Numbered from the stretch's first letter, positions 8,040 through 16,421 are shown. The stretch: 64,000 bases of DNA from Streptomyces sp. 846.5 (GCF_004365705.1 NZ_SOBN01000003.1:620001-684000); one strand, 5' to 3'. Program-made: numbers and translations. The notes: a model not told the origin generated them from the letters alone.

Positions 8040-8881
8040 CGGTTCTGCTCCCAGCGCCGCACGTGCGGCAGGTCGTCGTCCAGCCAGTAGGCGTCGTCCT
8101 CGGTGACGACCAGCAGTTCCTCGAACTTCAGCCCCACGTCCCGGAAGCCGATGTGCGGCTCGACCGCCCACAGCCCGGGCGTCGGCGGGTGCTGCGAGGA
8201 GCGGCCGTCCGCCCAGAGCGGGCTGCGGCCCTGGAGCTGCTCGCTGACCAGCTCGCGACCCAGCGTCTGCAGGGTGCGCACACCGAAGCCGAACAGGTTG
8301 ACCCCGGCCGGGCCGCGCTGGAGCGTCCTGGTCACCTGGTGGCCGATCACCCGGCCCGGGTAGACCCGGTGCCGGTTGTCGTAGCCGTGCTCGGTGATCA
8401 GCGCGTCCACGGAGGCGTACACCTCGTTCAGCGGGCGCCTGGCCTTCACCTCACGGAGGATCAGTTCCCGGTACTGGCGCAGGTCCTGGGCGATCATGTC
8501 CCAGATCGGGTTGTCGCCGACCTTCCCCGCGTAGCCGATGTCGGCGGTGTAGCCGTCCACCACCGGGGCGCAGTCCAGTACGAAGCACATGCCCTCCTCC
8601 AGCCGGCGTCCACTGGCGAAGAACTGCAGCGGGGTGCGGAAGTGCCGGAAGGCGGTGCGGTCGCCGAACCAGGCGAAGGGGATGTGGAAGAAGTCCTGGA
8701 CCCCGGCCGCGACCAGCTCGCGCCGCAGCCGGTTGGCGGCCTCGCGCTCGGTGACCCCGGGGGCCAGCCAGGCGGCGACGCTCTCGGCGCAGCCGTAGGC
8801 GAGCTGCTGCAACTCGCGGAAACGGTCCAGGTCGTGGGCGTCGTAGGGGAAGCGGGGCGGGGTCTTGGTTGCTGTGGTCAT
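8036..8881 (-). CDS. M24-family metallopeptidase (Xaa-Pro aminopeptidase-like)
   Basis: A single pita-bread domain of 281 residues. Metal ligands of the M24 family can be placed: LDCAPVVDGYTADIG supplies the two Asp, VIGHQV the His, AVEPH the first Glu and KFEELLVV the second Glu. It lacks the N-terminal creatinase-like domain of full Xaa-Pro aminopeptidases. The insert around residues 175-235 is long, so the substrate may not be a prolyl peptide. It lies 4 bp after the reductase gene and overlaps the EphD-like gene by 4 bp, so it is co-transcribed with redox enzymes. I see no Shine-Dalgarno at its start, consistent with coupling. Confidence 0.87.
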   Translation of the reverse strand: MTTATKTPPRFPYDAHDLDRFRELQQLAYGCAESVAAWLAPGVTEREAANRLRRELVAAGVQDFFHIPFAWFGDRTAFRHFRTPLQFFASGRRLEEGMCFVLDCAPVVDGYTADIGYAGKVGDNPIWDMIAQDLRQYRELILREVKARRPLNEVYASVDALITEHGYDNRHRVYPGRVIGHQVTRTLQRGPAGVNLFGFGVRTLQTLGRELVSEQLQGRSPLWADGRSSQHPPTPGLWAVEPHIGFRDVGLKFEELLVVTEDDAYWLDDDLPHVRRWEQNR

Positions 8882-8885
8882 CGGT

Positions 8886-9998
8886 TCAACCGTCCAGTTC
8901 GAGGCATTCGCCCTCGGGGGCGCGGGACACGCAGACGAGCATCTGGCCCTCGGCCCGCTCCTGGTCGCTGAGCCTGCGGTCGCGGTGCTCGACCGTGCCG
9001 GCCGTGACCTTGCGCCGGCAGACGCCGCAGAAGCCCTGGCGGCAGGAGTAGGGCGTGGCGGGGTCGTGCTCGCGCAGCACGTCCAGGGCGGAGCGGTCGG
9101 CGGGGACGGCGATGGTCACCCCGCTGCGGCGCAGCCGCAGGGTGAAGCGCTTGCCGTCGGTGACCGGGGCGGCGGAGAAGCGTTCGAAGTGCAGCGCGCG
9201 GGCGGGGGAGTCGTCGAAGGCGGCGCGGACCGCGTCCAGCATCGGCGCCGGGCCGCACATGTAGACGGCCGCGCCGGACGCGGGCGCGTGGCCGAGGAGT
9301 TCGGCGGCGTCGGCGTGACCGCCGTGCTCGTCGTCGGGACGGAGCACCAGGCGGGTGCCGTCCGGGTCGAGCGCGCCGAGCTCGGAGGCGAAGGGCATGG
9401 TGGCGCGGGAGCGGCCGGTGTGCACCAACCGCCAGTCCAGGCCGCGCCGGGCCGCCTCGCGGGCCATCGGCAGCAGCGGGGTGATGCCGATGCCGCCGGC
9501 GATCAGCAGTACGGCGGGGTCGGCGGCGAAGGGGAAGGCGTTGCGTGGGTGACTGATCGTCAATTCGCTGCCCACGGGGAGGTTCTGGTGGATCTCCAGG
9601 GATCCGCCGGCGCCGGTGTCGATCCGGCGTGCCGCGATCCGGTAGCGGCTGCGGTCGGTCGGGTCGCCGCACAGGGAGTACTGACGGCGCAGTCCTGACG
9701 GCAGGTCGACGTCCAGGTGCGCGCCCGGTTGCCAGGCGGGCAGCGGGTCGCTGCCGGCAGCGGCGGACCGCAGGTCGAGCGAGACCACACCCTCGGCCTC
9801 GACGGTGCGGGCGACCACCACGACCGGCAGCTGCGCCGACGTCGCCGGTATCGCGCCGCGACGGCCGTAGCGGTCCTTGCGGGTGCTGATGGGCAGGTAG
9901 AAACGGGTGACCGTGTCCAGGAAGCGCATGAAGCGGTCGTCGCGTCCGCGCCCGTACAGGTCGGGCGGGGGCGGCAGCGGGGTGGGTTCGGGGCTCAT
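8886..9998 (-). CDS. Phthalate-dioxygenase-reductase-type flavin/[2Fe-2S] oxidoreductase
   Basis: NAD(P)H-dependent electron donor with three domains in order: flavin domain (RQYSLCGDP about residue 125), nucleotide domain (LLIAGGIGITPLLPM and MCGPAPML), and a C-terminal plant-type ferredoxin with CRQGFCGVC plus a distal VCVS, i.e. C-X4-C-X2-C-Xn-C. The first 45 residues (DLYGRGRDDRFMRFLD) are an extra N-terminal segment. Such reductases pass electrons to oxygenases. The adjacent upstream gene encodes a ferritin-like diiron protein, so the two probably form an oxygenase system. It lies 34 bp after that gene and 4 bp before the M24 gene. Confidence 0.9.
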   Translation of the reverse strand: MSPEPTPLPPPPDLYGRGRDDRFMRFLDTVTRFYLPISTRKDRYGRRGAIPATSAQLPVVVVARTVEAEGVVSLDLRSAAAGSDPLPAWQPGAHLDVDLPSGLRRQYSLCGDPTDRSRYRIAARRIDTGAGGSLEIHQNLPVGSELTISHPRNAFPFAADPAVLLIAGGIGITPLLPMAREAARRGLDWRLVHTGRSRATMPFASELGALDPDGTRLVLRPDDEHGGHADAAELLGHAPASGAAVYMCGPAPMLDAVRAAFDDSPARALHFERFSAAPVTDGKRFTLRLRRSGVTIAVPADRSALDVLREHDPATPYSCRQGFCGVCRRKVTAGTVEHRDRRLSDQERAEGQMLVCVSRAPEGECLELDG

Positions 9999-10032
9999 GG
10001 GATGGCGTGGTCCTCGGGGTCGATGCGCTGGA

Positions 10033-10926
10033 TCAGTGCGCGGCGGCGCGGGCGGCCGGGGAGGTGCCCAGGTAGGCGACGGCCTGCCGGGTGGAGCCCT
10101 CCTGGGTCGGGTGGTAGCTGCGACTGAGGTAGCGCGCCGCCGAGCGGCCGGCCTTGCCCAGCTGCGGCAGCAGCCCGCGCTTCGACGCCGCGGTGTAGGC
10201 CCGCCAGCTGGGACGGGCCTGGCCGGGGACGAGCGTCGGATCGTTGGTCATCAGGAAGCGGGTGCCGCGGACCCAGAGGTGCACCAGCACCGGGCCGGTG
10301 ATCGCCATGGCGCGGATCCGCCGGACGTACCCCGGGTCCAGGTGCCGGAGCAGGTCGAAGGCGACGCTGCGGTGCTCGACCTCCTCGGCGCCGTGCCAGC
10401 GGATCAGGTCCAGCATGGTCGGGTCCACCCCGGCCCGGTCCAGGGCGTCCGCGTTCAGCACCCAGTCGCCGAGGAAGGCGGTGAAGTGCTCGATGGCGGC
10501 GATCACGGCGACCCGCTCGATCAGGTTCTCCCGGGCCGCCGTGCCGGTCAGCTCCGGGTGTTCGCCCAGCACACGCTGGAACAGGTACTCGGCCTGGCGG
10601 GTGTAGGGGCGCGGGTCGAGGCCCTTGGCCAGCAGGTGGTCCAGCACGCCCTGGTGCGCCTCGGCGTGAATGGCCTCCTGGCCGACAAAGCCCAGCACCT
10701 CCTCGCGCAGCCGCTCGTCGCGGATCAGCGGCAGCGCCTCCTTGAAGGTCCGGACGAACCAGCGCTCGCCCTCGGGGAGCAGCAGGTGCAGCACATTGAC
10801 CACATGGGTGGCCATCGGCTCGCCGGGGATCCAGTGCATCGGCAGGGCGTTCCAGTCGAACTGCACGTTCCTGGGCTGCAGGACGAGACCGTGGTGTTCG
10901 CCGTCCCCGGCCGGGCTGTGGGGCAT
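10033..10926 (-). CDS. PF10118-type 'metal-dependent hydrolase', ferritin-like diiron protein
   Basis: A 297-residue all-helical protein. Families of this kind are named metal-dependent hydrolases, but the sequence has the ligand pattern of diiron carboxylate oxygenases: Glu54 (GERWF), E84-A-I-H87, Glu146 (IEHFTAF) and E182-V-E-H185, i.e. E...ExxH...E...ExxH. With a PDR-type reductase immediately downstream, an O2-activating diiron oxygenase or desaturase is my preferred reading; this is inference. It is the first gene of the operon and diverges from a TetR gene across two related palindromes, so repression by that TetR protein is likely. Confidence 0.8.
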   Translation of the reverse strand: MPHSPAGDGEHHGLVLQPRNVQFDWNALPMHWIPGEPMATHVVNVLHLLLPEGERWFVRTFKEALPLIRDERLREEVLGFVGQEAIHAEAHQGVLDHLLAKGLDPRPYTRQAEYLFQRVLGEHPELTGTAARENLIERVAVIAAIEHFTAFLGDWVLNADALDRAGVDPTMLDLIRWHGAEEVEHRSVAFDLLRHLDPGYVRRIRAMAITGPVLVHLWVRGTRFLMTNDPTLVPGQARPSWRAYTAASKRGLLPQLGKAGRSAARYLSRSYHPTQEGSTRQAVAYLGTSPAARAAAH

Positions 10927-10963
10927 GGGGTCCTCCCTGACCGACGTCTTGTTGACGCTCTTA

Positions 10964-10978
10964 TTGATGCTTACTCAA
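10964..10978. promoter_or_regulatory. Putative TetR operator, site 2
   Basis: TTGA-N7-TCAA, less symmetrical than the neighbouring site but with the same half-site sequence and the same 7-bp spacer: both read TATTGA-N7-TCAA(C/T)AG. Its centre is 27 bp from that of site 1, nearer the minus-strand operon. Probably bound by the divergent TetR protein. Confidence 0.6.
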
Positions 10979-10985
10979 CAGTAGG

Positions 10986-11010
10986 GTCTATTGAGGACAA
11001 GTCAATAGAC
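10986..11010. promoter_or_regulatory. Putative TetR operator, site 1 (perfect palindrome)
   Basis: GTCTATTGA-N7-TCAATAGAC: perfect nine-base arms around a 7-bp spacer, ending seven bases before the tetR ATG. Size, symmetry and position between divergent genes are typical of TetR autoregulatory operators, so both directions are probably controlled. Confidence 0.75.
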
Positions 11011-11017
11011 TGTGCAC

Positions 11018-11662
11018 ATGGTTCGTTCCCCCGGCTCCCGGCTGTCCCCCGCCGACCGCAAGACGCAGATCCTCGCTGCCGCCCGTGGCCTGCTCGAAGC
11101 CCGCAGCATCGACGACCTCTCGGTGGAGGCGGTGGCGGAGGAGGTCGGGGTCTCGCCGGGGCTGCTGTTCCACTACTTCGGCTCGCAGCGCAAGCTGCGG
11201 CAGGCGGTGCTGCACGCGGTGGCGGCGGAACTGCTCGACCATGTGCGGCCCGACCCCGCGCTCACCCCCTCCGAACAGCTGCGCTCCGGTATCGACACCT
11301 TCGTCGAGCAGGTCTCCCGGCACCCCTCCCTCTATCTCGCCGTGGTCCGGCTGACCACCACCGGCGACAACGCGGAGATGAAGGCGCTGCACCGGGCGAT
11401 GCGGACCACCTTCACCGAGTGGATCACCGCGGGTCTGATGGGCGCCGGGATGCCGCCGAGTCCGCGGGTGGCGATGGCGGTGCACGGGTGGCAGGCCTTC
11501 CTGGAAGAGGTCGTGCTGGCCTGGCTGGACCAGCCCGCGGCGGAGCGGATGGAGCGGGCCGAGCTGGTGGAGCTCTGCCATCGCGCCTGCTACCAGCTGG
11601 TCATGGTGGCCCTGGACGACCCGGAGGCCTGGGAGCGGATGCTGCCCGTGCTGCGGCGCTGA
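11018..11662 (+). CDS. TetR-family transcriptional regulator
   Basis: A repressor-type protein of about 214 residues. The N-terminal HTH is plain: RKTQILAAARGLLE, then VEAVAEEVGVSPGLLFHYFGSQRKL at about residues 35-60, the TetR recognition helix with a HYF signature. The remaining helices form the ligand domain; a C-terminal TetR_C-like fold is likely. The ATG lies seven bases after a palindrome, so the transcript is probably very short-leadered or leaderless. It diverges from the diiron/reductase/M24/EphD-like operon and is the obvious candidate regulator. The ligand is unknown, but the operon suggests a lipid or hydrophobic compound. Confidence 0.92.
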   Translation: MVRSPGSRLSPADRKTQILAAARGLLEARSIDDLSVEAVAEEVGVSPGLLFHYFGSQRKLRQAVLHAVAAELLDHVRPDPALTPSEQLRSGIDTFVEQVSRHPSLYLAVVRLTTTGDNAEMKALHRAMRTTFTEWITAGLMGAGMPPSPRVAMAVHGWQAFLEEVVLAWLDQPAAERMERAELVELCHRACYQLVMVALDDPEAWERMLPVLRR

Positions 11663-11752
11663 CGCGGTCCGGATCCATCCCGATCTTTGAGCAGTCATAA
11701 GGTCGGCTTATGCACTCATAGGCCGGGGCCGGGTACCGTTCCTCGATCAGCG

Positions 11753-11771
11753 TTAGGCATGCTTACCCTTA
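11753..11771. promoter_or_regulatory. Weak iron-box-like sequence before fprA
   Basis: TTAGGCATGCTTACCCTTA matches about 12 of 19 positions of the actinobacterial DtxR/IdeR iron box as I remember it. The inner TAGGCATGCTTA is nearly palindromic. Position about 40 bp before the ferredoxin-NADP reductase start makes iron control possible, but the match is modest. Confidence 0.25.
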
Positions 11772-11811
11772 CCGGAGTCTCGCCTGCCGTCCAGATCGAA
11801 GGAAACACCAC

Positions 11812-13173
11812 ATGCCTCGCCCTCTGCGGGTCGCCATCGTCGGAGCCGGCCCCGCCGGGATCTACGCCGCCGACGCCCTGATGAAGTCCGACGTCGCGGC
11901 CGACCCCGGTGTCTCCATCGACCTGTTCGAGCGGATGCCGGCCCCCTTCGGGCTGATCCGCTACGGCGTCGCGCCCGACCACCCCCGCATCAAGGGCATC
12001 ATCACCGCGCTGCACCAGGTGCTCGACAAGCCGCAGATACGTCTCTTCGGCAACATCGACTACCCCGGCGACCTCAACCTGGACGACCTGCGCCAGTTCT
12101 ACGATGCCGTCATCTTCTCCACCGGCGCCGACGCCGACCGGGCGCTGAACATCCCCGGCATTGAGCTGGAGGGCTCCTACGGCGCCGCCGACTTCGTCTC
12201 CTGGTTCGACGGCCACCCCGACGTCCCGCGCACCTGGCCGCTGGAGGCCGAGAAGGTCGCCGTCCTCGGCGTCGGCAATGTCGCCCTGGACGTGGCCCGC
12301 ATCCTCGCCAAGACCGGGGACGAGCTGCGCCCCACCGAGATCCCGGCCAACGTCTACGAGGGCCTGGCCGCGAACAAGGCGCTGGAGGTGCACGTCTTCG
12401 GTCGCCGCGGCCCGGCCCAGGCCAAGTTCAGCCCGATGGAGCTGCGCGAACTCGACCACTCGCCGAACATCGAGGTCATCGTCAACCCCGAGGACATCGA
12501 CTACGACGAGGGCAGCATCACCACCCGCCGCTCCAACAAGCAGGCCGACATGGTCGCCTCCACGCTGGAGAACTGGGCCATCCGCGATGTCGGCGACCGC
12601 CCGCACAAGCTCTTCCTGCACTTCTTCGAGTCCCCGACCGAGGTGCTCGGCGAGGACGGCCGGGTGGTCGGGCTGCGCACCGAGCGCACCGAGCTGGACG
12701 GCACCGGCAATGTGAAGGGCACCGGCAGGTTCACCGACTGGGACATCCAGTCCGTCTACCGCGCCGTCGGCTACCTCTCCTCCGAGCTGCCCAAGCTGCC
12801 CTGGGACGAGGAGACCGGGACGGTGCCGCACGAGGCCGGGCGGGTCGTAGAGAACGGCGAGCACCTGACGTCCACCTACGTCACCGGCTGGATCAAGCGC
12901 GGCCCGGTCGGCCTGATCGGTCACACCAAGGGCGACGCCAACGAGACCGTCGCCAACCTGCTCGCCGACTTCCAGGCCGGGAGGCTGGCGGCGCCGGCCG
13001 CGCCGGAGGAGGAGGCGGTGACGGAGTTCCTGGCGGCCGCGGGGGTGCGGTACACGACGTGGGACGGGTGGTACCGGCTGGACGCGGCCGAGAAGGCGCT
13101 CGGGGAGGCGCAGGGGCGGGAGCGGGTGAAGATCGTTCCTCGGGACGGGATGCTGGACGCTTCGGGGGCTTAG
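11812..13173 (+). CDS. fprA: NADPH-ferredoxin reductase (FprA type)
   Basis: FAD-dependent reductase moving electrons between NADPH and ferredoxin, of the adrenodoxin-reductase/FprA family (453 residues, usual length). The FAD Rossmann motif AIVGAGPAG is at residues 8-16; APFGLIRYGVAPDHP follows, and the NADPH site VLGVGNVALDVAR is near residue 155. The C-terminal GWIKRGPVGLIGHTKGDA is characteristic. AAGGAAAC precedes the ATG. It could serve the sulfite reductase and cytochrome P450s; no P450 lies nearby. Monocistronic by orientation. Confidence 0.93.
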   Translation: MPRPLRVAIVGAGPAGIYAADALMKSDVAADPGVSIDLFERMPAPFGLIRYGVAPDHPRIKGIITALHQVLDKPQIRLFGNIDYPGDLNLDDLRQFYDAVIFSTGADADRALNIPGIELEGSYGAADFVSWFDGHPDVPRTWPLEAEKVAVLGVGNVALDVARILAKTGDELRPTEIPANVYEGLAANKALEVHVFGRRGPAQAKFSPMELRELDHSPNIEVIVNPEDIDYDEGSITTRRSNKQADMVASTLENWAIRDVGDRPHKLFLHFFESPTEVLGEDGRVVGLRTERTELDGTGNVKGTGRFTDWDIQSVYRAVGYLSSELPKLPWDEETGTVPHEAGRVVENGEHLTSTYVTGWIKRGPVGLIGHTKGDANETVANLLADFQAGRLAAPAAPEEEAVTEFLAAAGVRYTTWDGWYRLDAAEKALGEAQGRERVKIVPRDGMLDASGA

Positions 13174-13222
13174 GGGGTTCGTGGCGGGGGCTGTGCGGCG
13201 TGTGCACGGGGGTGCGTGGTTG

Positions 13223-13244
13223 GTCGCGCAGTTCCTCGCGCCCC
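13223..13244. repeat. Single arm of the intergenic palindromic repeat
   Basis: CGCGCAGTTCCTCGCGCCCCT, one mismatch from the arm repeated elsewhere in this window. The partner arm is missing here. It separates fprA from the BrkB gene. It also makes the upstream reading frame extension of the BrkB ORF unlikely to be coding. Confidence 0.75.
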
Positions 13245-13290
13245 TATCCGTGTGCCGGGTTGGGGTCTGCTGGTTGGATACTCTCTGAGA

Positions 13291-14511
13291 GTGCAACCAG
13301 CAGGCGAAACCCCCTCTCCGAAGGCCCGGCACAGAGCCAGGCCGTCCCGGCGCGCCGCCGGGCGGCGGGCGGGTGCGCCGTACCGGTCGATCGCCTGGCA
13401 GCTGGTCAAGGACACCACCAACACCTGCCTGGAGTACCGGGTCACCGGGCTCGCCGCCGAGGTGGCGTTCTTCACGCTGATGTCCGTGCCGCCGCTGCTG
13501 CTCTGCGTCGCGGGGACCCTGGGGTACCTCAGCGCGAGCACCATCAAGGTGCTGGAGCAGGACATCCTCAACGCGGCGTCGACCGTGCTCTCGCCGTCCT
13601 CCATCGACCAGACCGTCAAACCCCTGCTGAACAGCGTCTTCAGCGCCGGTCGGCCCGACCTGATCTCGATCGGCTTCATGCTGGCGCTCTGGTCGGGTTC
13701 GCGGGCGCTGTACGTCTTCGTCGAGACCGTGACCATCATGTACGGGCTGGAGGGCAAGCGCGGGATCATCCACACCAGGATGCTGTCGCTCGGCCTCTAC
13801 GTCGTCGCGCTGATCGTCAGCACCATCGTGCTGCCGCTGGTGGTGGCCGGCCCCGGGCAGGTGGTCGACGCCTTCCCGCAGTCGGCGGGGCTGGTGCACG
13901 CGCTGTACTGGCCCGGCGCGATGGTGCTCTCCGTGGTGTTCCTGACGACCCTTTACCACGTGGCCGTCCCGGTGCGGACCCCGTGGAAGGAGGACCTGCC
14001 CGGGGCGCTGGTGGCGCTGCTGGTGCTGGTGCTCGGCAGCGGCGTCCTCCGGTTCTACCTGGTGAACGCCGTCGAGGGGCCGACCGTGTACGGGTCGCTG
14101 GCCGCGCCGGTGGCGGTGCTGCTGTGGATCGGCGTGACGGCGCTGGCGGTGCTGGTCGGCGCGGCGATGAATGCCGCCATCGACCGGATGTGGCCCAGCC
14201 GCGAGACCGCGATGGCCCGGGCCGAGAACGAGCGGGCCCGCGAGGAGGCCGCGGCGGAGCTGGTACGCCGCGCCGAGGCCCGCCGCGCCGCGGTACGCAA
14301 CAAGGCCGCCAACCCGCCGCCGGAGGGCGAGGAGGCGGAGGGCGAGGCCCCGTCCGAGTACCCCGAGCGCTGGGCCGACTTCCTGGCGCCGACCAACCTC
14401 CGCGACCGGATCCAGTCCCGGGGCATCCGCCGCCGCAACCCCTACCCGCCGCCGGAGGACCCGAAGGACCGCCGCAGGCGCGGCGGCTGGGAACGCGGTC
14501 GCCGCGACTGA
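13291..14511 (+). CDS. YihY/BrkB-family inner membrane protein
   Basis: Integral membrane protein of the YihY/BrkB (UPF0761) family, about 406 residues. The signature TGLAAEVAFFTLMSVPPLLL starts near residue 50, with further hydrophobic spans around GLYVVALIVSTIVLPLVVAG, GAMVLSVVFLTTLYHV, LVALLVLVLGSGVL and VAVLLWIGVTALAVLVGAAMNA, giving about six helices. A charged cytoplasmic C-tail rich in Arg, Glu and Ala ends RRGGWERGRRD. I start at the GTG after the repeat arm; the 25 codons upstream overlap the repeat. The biochemical role of the family is unsettled; it was mis-described as RNase BN in E. coli. Confidence 0.85.
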   Translation: MQPAGETPSPKARHRARPSRRAAGRRAGAPYRSIAWQLVKDTTNTCLEYRVTGLAAEVAFFTLMSVPPLLLCVAGTLGYLSASTIKVLEQDILNAASTVLSPSSIDQTVKPLLNSVFSAGRPDLISIGFMLALWSGSRALYVFVETVTIMYGLEGKRGIIHTRMLSLGLYVVALIVSTIVLPLVVAGPGQVVDAFPQSAGLVHALYWPGAMVLSVVFLTTLYHVAVPVRTPWKEDLPGALVALLVLVLGSGVLRFYLVNAVEGPTVYGSLAAPVAVLLWIGVTALAVLVGAAMNAAIDRMWPSRETAMARAENERAREEAAAELVRRAEARRAAVRNKAANPPPEGEEAEGEAPSEYPERWADFLAPTNLRDRIQSRGIRRRNPYPPPEDPKDRRRRGGWERGRRD

Positions 14512-14613
14512 CCCCCGGGAAGGTCAGTGCGCGGCCGGCATGTGGCACAGGTCCCATGTGAGCCGGGTAACTCGGGGCCCGGACCGGCCGGGTTGCGGGC
14601 CTAGTGTGGGCGG

Positions 14614-14934
14614 ATGTCCGCTGCTGCCCCCCGCGACCCGTTGGCCGAGGTCGCCGCCGTGTTCACTCCGCGCTTCGCGGAGTTCGCGTTCGAGCCCGGG
14701 TTCGTGGCCGAGGTCGACCAGCACGCCGCCGCCGTACGTGAGCGCCTGCAGGCGCAGGGGCCGGAGCTCGGGCTCCGGCCCCTGGACCGCGAGGCGCTGT
14801 CGGACTACGCCCTCGGTTTCACCGACGTCCTCGCCGAGACGGGCTGGCGGGAGCCGGTCGGGTACGACTTCGCGGTGTGCCGGCTGACCGCGATCTGCTG
14901 GCTGGCGCACCAGCACCGGCTGCTCGCCGCGTAG
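14614..14934 (+). CDS. Small conserved protein, DUF6401-like
   Basis: A 106-residue soluble protein with no catalytic motif. The middle [30 protein letters not shown] and the C-terminal [16 protein letters not shown] resemble, from memory, small actinobacterial DUF6401 proteins that have been linked by name to natural-product clusters; no such cluster is present here. The ATG has a poor ribosome site, so a transcript with a short leader is possible. It is convergent with the TM-helix protein, five bases apart. Function unknown. Confidence 0.6.
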   Translation: MSAAAPRDPLAEVAAVFTPRFAEFAFEPGFVAEVDQHAAAVRERLQAQGPELGLRPLDREALSDYALGFTDVLAETGWREPVGYDFAVCRLTAICWLAHQHRLLAA

Positions 14935-14939
14935 CGCCT

Positions 14940-15782
14940 CTACCGCAGGCCGGTACCGCCGTCCTGGCCCTCGCCCCGGTCCATGCCCCGGTCCATGGTC
15001 TGTCCGGGGCCCGAGCCGGCCATCGGGGTCGGCCGCTGTGCCGGCTGGCCCTCCAGCGCGTCCGCGCGTCCGGCCTGGTAGGCCTCCAGACTGCCGCGGG
15101 CGTTGGCGGTCTCCCGCTCGGCCGCGTCGAGCCAGCGCTCCCAGCGGGCCCGCATCGGGATGATCAGGCCGCCGCCGACGCCGACGACGGCGATGCCGAC
15201 CACGGCGGCGAGGACGGCGATCAGCACCGGCTGGGACACCGAGGTGGCGATGCCGACCTGTCCCAGCGCGGCGATGACGCCCAGGGCCACGATGAAGCCC
15301 CAGACCACGGTGCCCATCCGGTGGCCGTAGGAGACCCCGCTGAGCGCGCCGCTGACGATGCCGCGCACCGCATTGGCGATGGCCATCGCGACCACGATGA
15401 TCACGATCGCGACGATGGCCTTCGGCAGCCAGGCCACAATGCTGTTGATCATGGTGCTGATCGGGTTGGTCCCGAAGACGCCCAGCGCCAGCTGGAGCAC
15501 CATCAGCATCAGCACGTAGTAGACGATCCGGCAGATGATCCCGGTGCCGTCGTTGTCGGAGTTACGGAGCATCCGGGCCACCCCGGAGCGCTCGGAGAGC
15601 TTCTCCGAGCCGACCCTGCGCAGCACCCGGTCCAGAACCCTGGCGAGCAGCCGGGCCACGAACCAGCCGATGACGAGGATCGCCAGGAAGGCCAGGAACT
15701 GCGGGACGAAAGTGGCGATCTTCGACCAGGCGTCGTTGAAGCCCTGGCTGAAGTTGACGGAGAGAGCGAGTTGCTGTGCCAC
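14940..15782 (-). CDS. Conserved TM-helix (MscS-like) membrane protein
   Basis: About 280 residues with the 'conserved TM helix' repeats found at the N-terminus of some MscS-like channels: VPQFLAFLAILVIGWFVARLLARVLDRVLRRVG and SIVAWLPKAIVAIVIIVVAMAIANAVRGIV are the paired repeats, followed by two more hydrophobic spans. The MscS beta-domain is absent, so gating activity is doubtful. The C-tail is Gly/Met/Asp-rich. The GTG start has an excellent GGAGGA seven bases upstream and is preferred over an ATG 15 bp further out. Confidence 0.78.
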   Translation of the reverse strand: MAQQLALSVNFSQGFNDAWSKIATFVPQFLAFLAILVIGWFVARLLARVLDRVLRRVGSEKLSERSGVARMLRNSDNDGTGIICRIVYYVLMLMVLQLALGVFGTNPISTMINSIVAWLPKAIVAIVIIVVAMAIANAVRGIVSGALSGVSYGHRMGTVVWGFIVALGVIAALGQVGIATSVSQPVLIAVLAAVVGIAVVGVGGGLIIPMRARWERWLDAAERETANARGSLEAYQAGRADALEGQPAQRPTPMAGSGPGQTMDRGMDRGEGQDGGTGLR

Positions 15783-15986
15783 GGGGCAGTCCTCCACTCG
15801 ACGGGGCCGGCCGCGCAGCGCGTCCGGACGGATCCCCTCCAGTTGTGTGACTCCGTGTTACCAGGGGTGGCCGGGATCCGCCTTCTCTGCGCCGCAGTCC
15901 TGGTCCGTGCGGGTGAACGGGCCCCTCGCGCGGCCGGGCTTCGGCATACCGCTGCGCGCCGGGGCCTCGGTCGAAAGAATGTCCCC

Positions 15987-16421
15987 ATGGTTGCGTGGGG
16001 GATCGCACTGATGACCGCTTGCGCCGCGGTCGCCGGGAGCCTGGTGACGGGGTGGTACACCCGCGTCTCCGGGGGCAGGCAGGCGGACGCCGTGCTGGAG
16101 ACGGTCCGGATGACCTTGCAGGACCAGCGCGCGGTCCGCCTCCTCGACCTGCGCAGGGGCGTCTACGCGGAGTTCCTCGCCGCCGCCGAGGTGCTGGCGC
16201 TGACCCGCAGGACCCGCGTCGGCGATCCCGCCGACCTGCCCGCGCTGCGTCGTGCCTTCGCCGCCGTCCTCCTGGAGGGGCCCGCCGACACCGCGACTGC
16301 CGCCCGCGGCCTGGTCGACCTCCTCGGCACCGGACGGGGCTCGATGGACGAGATCGAACTGCGCCGCGAGGCCTTCATCGCCACCGCGCAGCAGGCGCTC
16401 CGGCCCGGAGCGCCGTCCTAG
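15987..16421 (+). CDS. Small membrane-anchored protein of unknown function
   Basis: A 144-residue protein. The first 20 residues (MVAWGIALMTACAAVAGSLV) form one hydrophobic helix, so the rest, mostly amphipathic helix with many Arg and Leu (LLDLRRGVYAEFLAAAEVLALT), is probably anchored at the membrane. No known domain recognised. GAAAGAA upstream is a weak ribosome site. It lies 80 bp before the MFS transporter in the same direction and may be co-transcribed with it. A homologous fold with streptomycete proteins of similar TM-plus-helical layout is likely, but I cannot name it. Confidence 0.6.
   Translation: MVAWGIALMTACAAVAGSLVTGWYTRVSGGRQADAVLETVRMTLQDQRAVRLLDLRRGVYAEFLAAAEVLALTRRTRVGDPADLPALRRAFAAVLLEGPADTATAARGLVDLLGTGRGSMDEIELRREAFIATAQQALRPGAPS

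Noticed and set aside
13216-13290. N-terminal extension of the BrkB protein by 25 residues
   Set aside because: The extension lies within the intergenic palindromic repeat arm and has no support as coding sequence.
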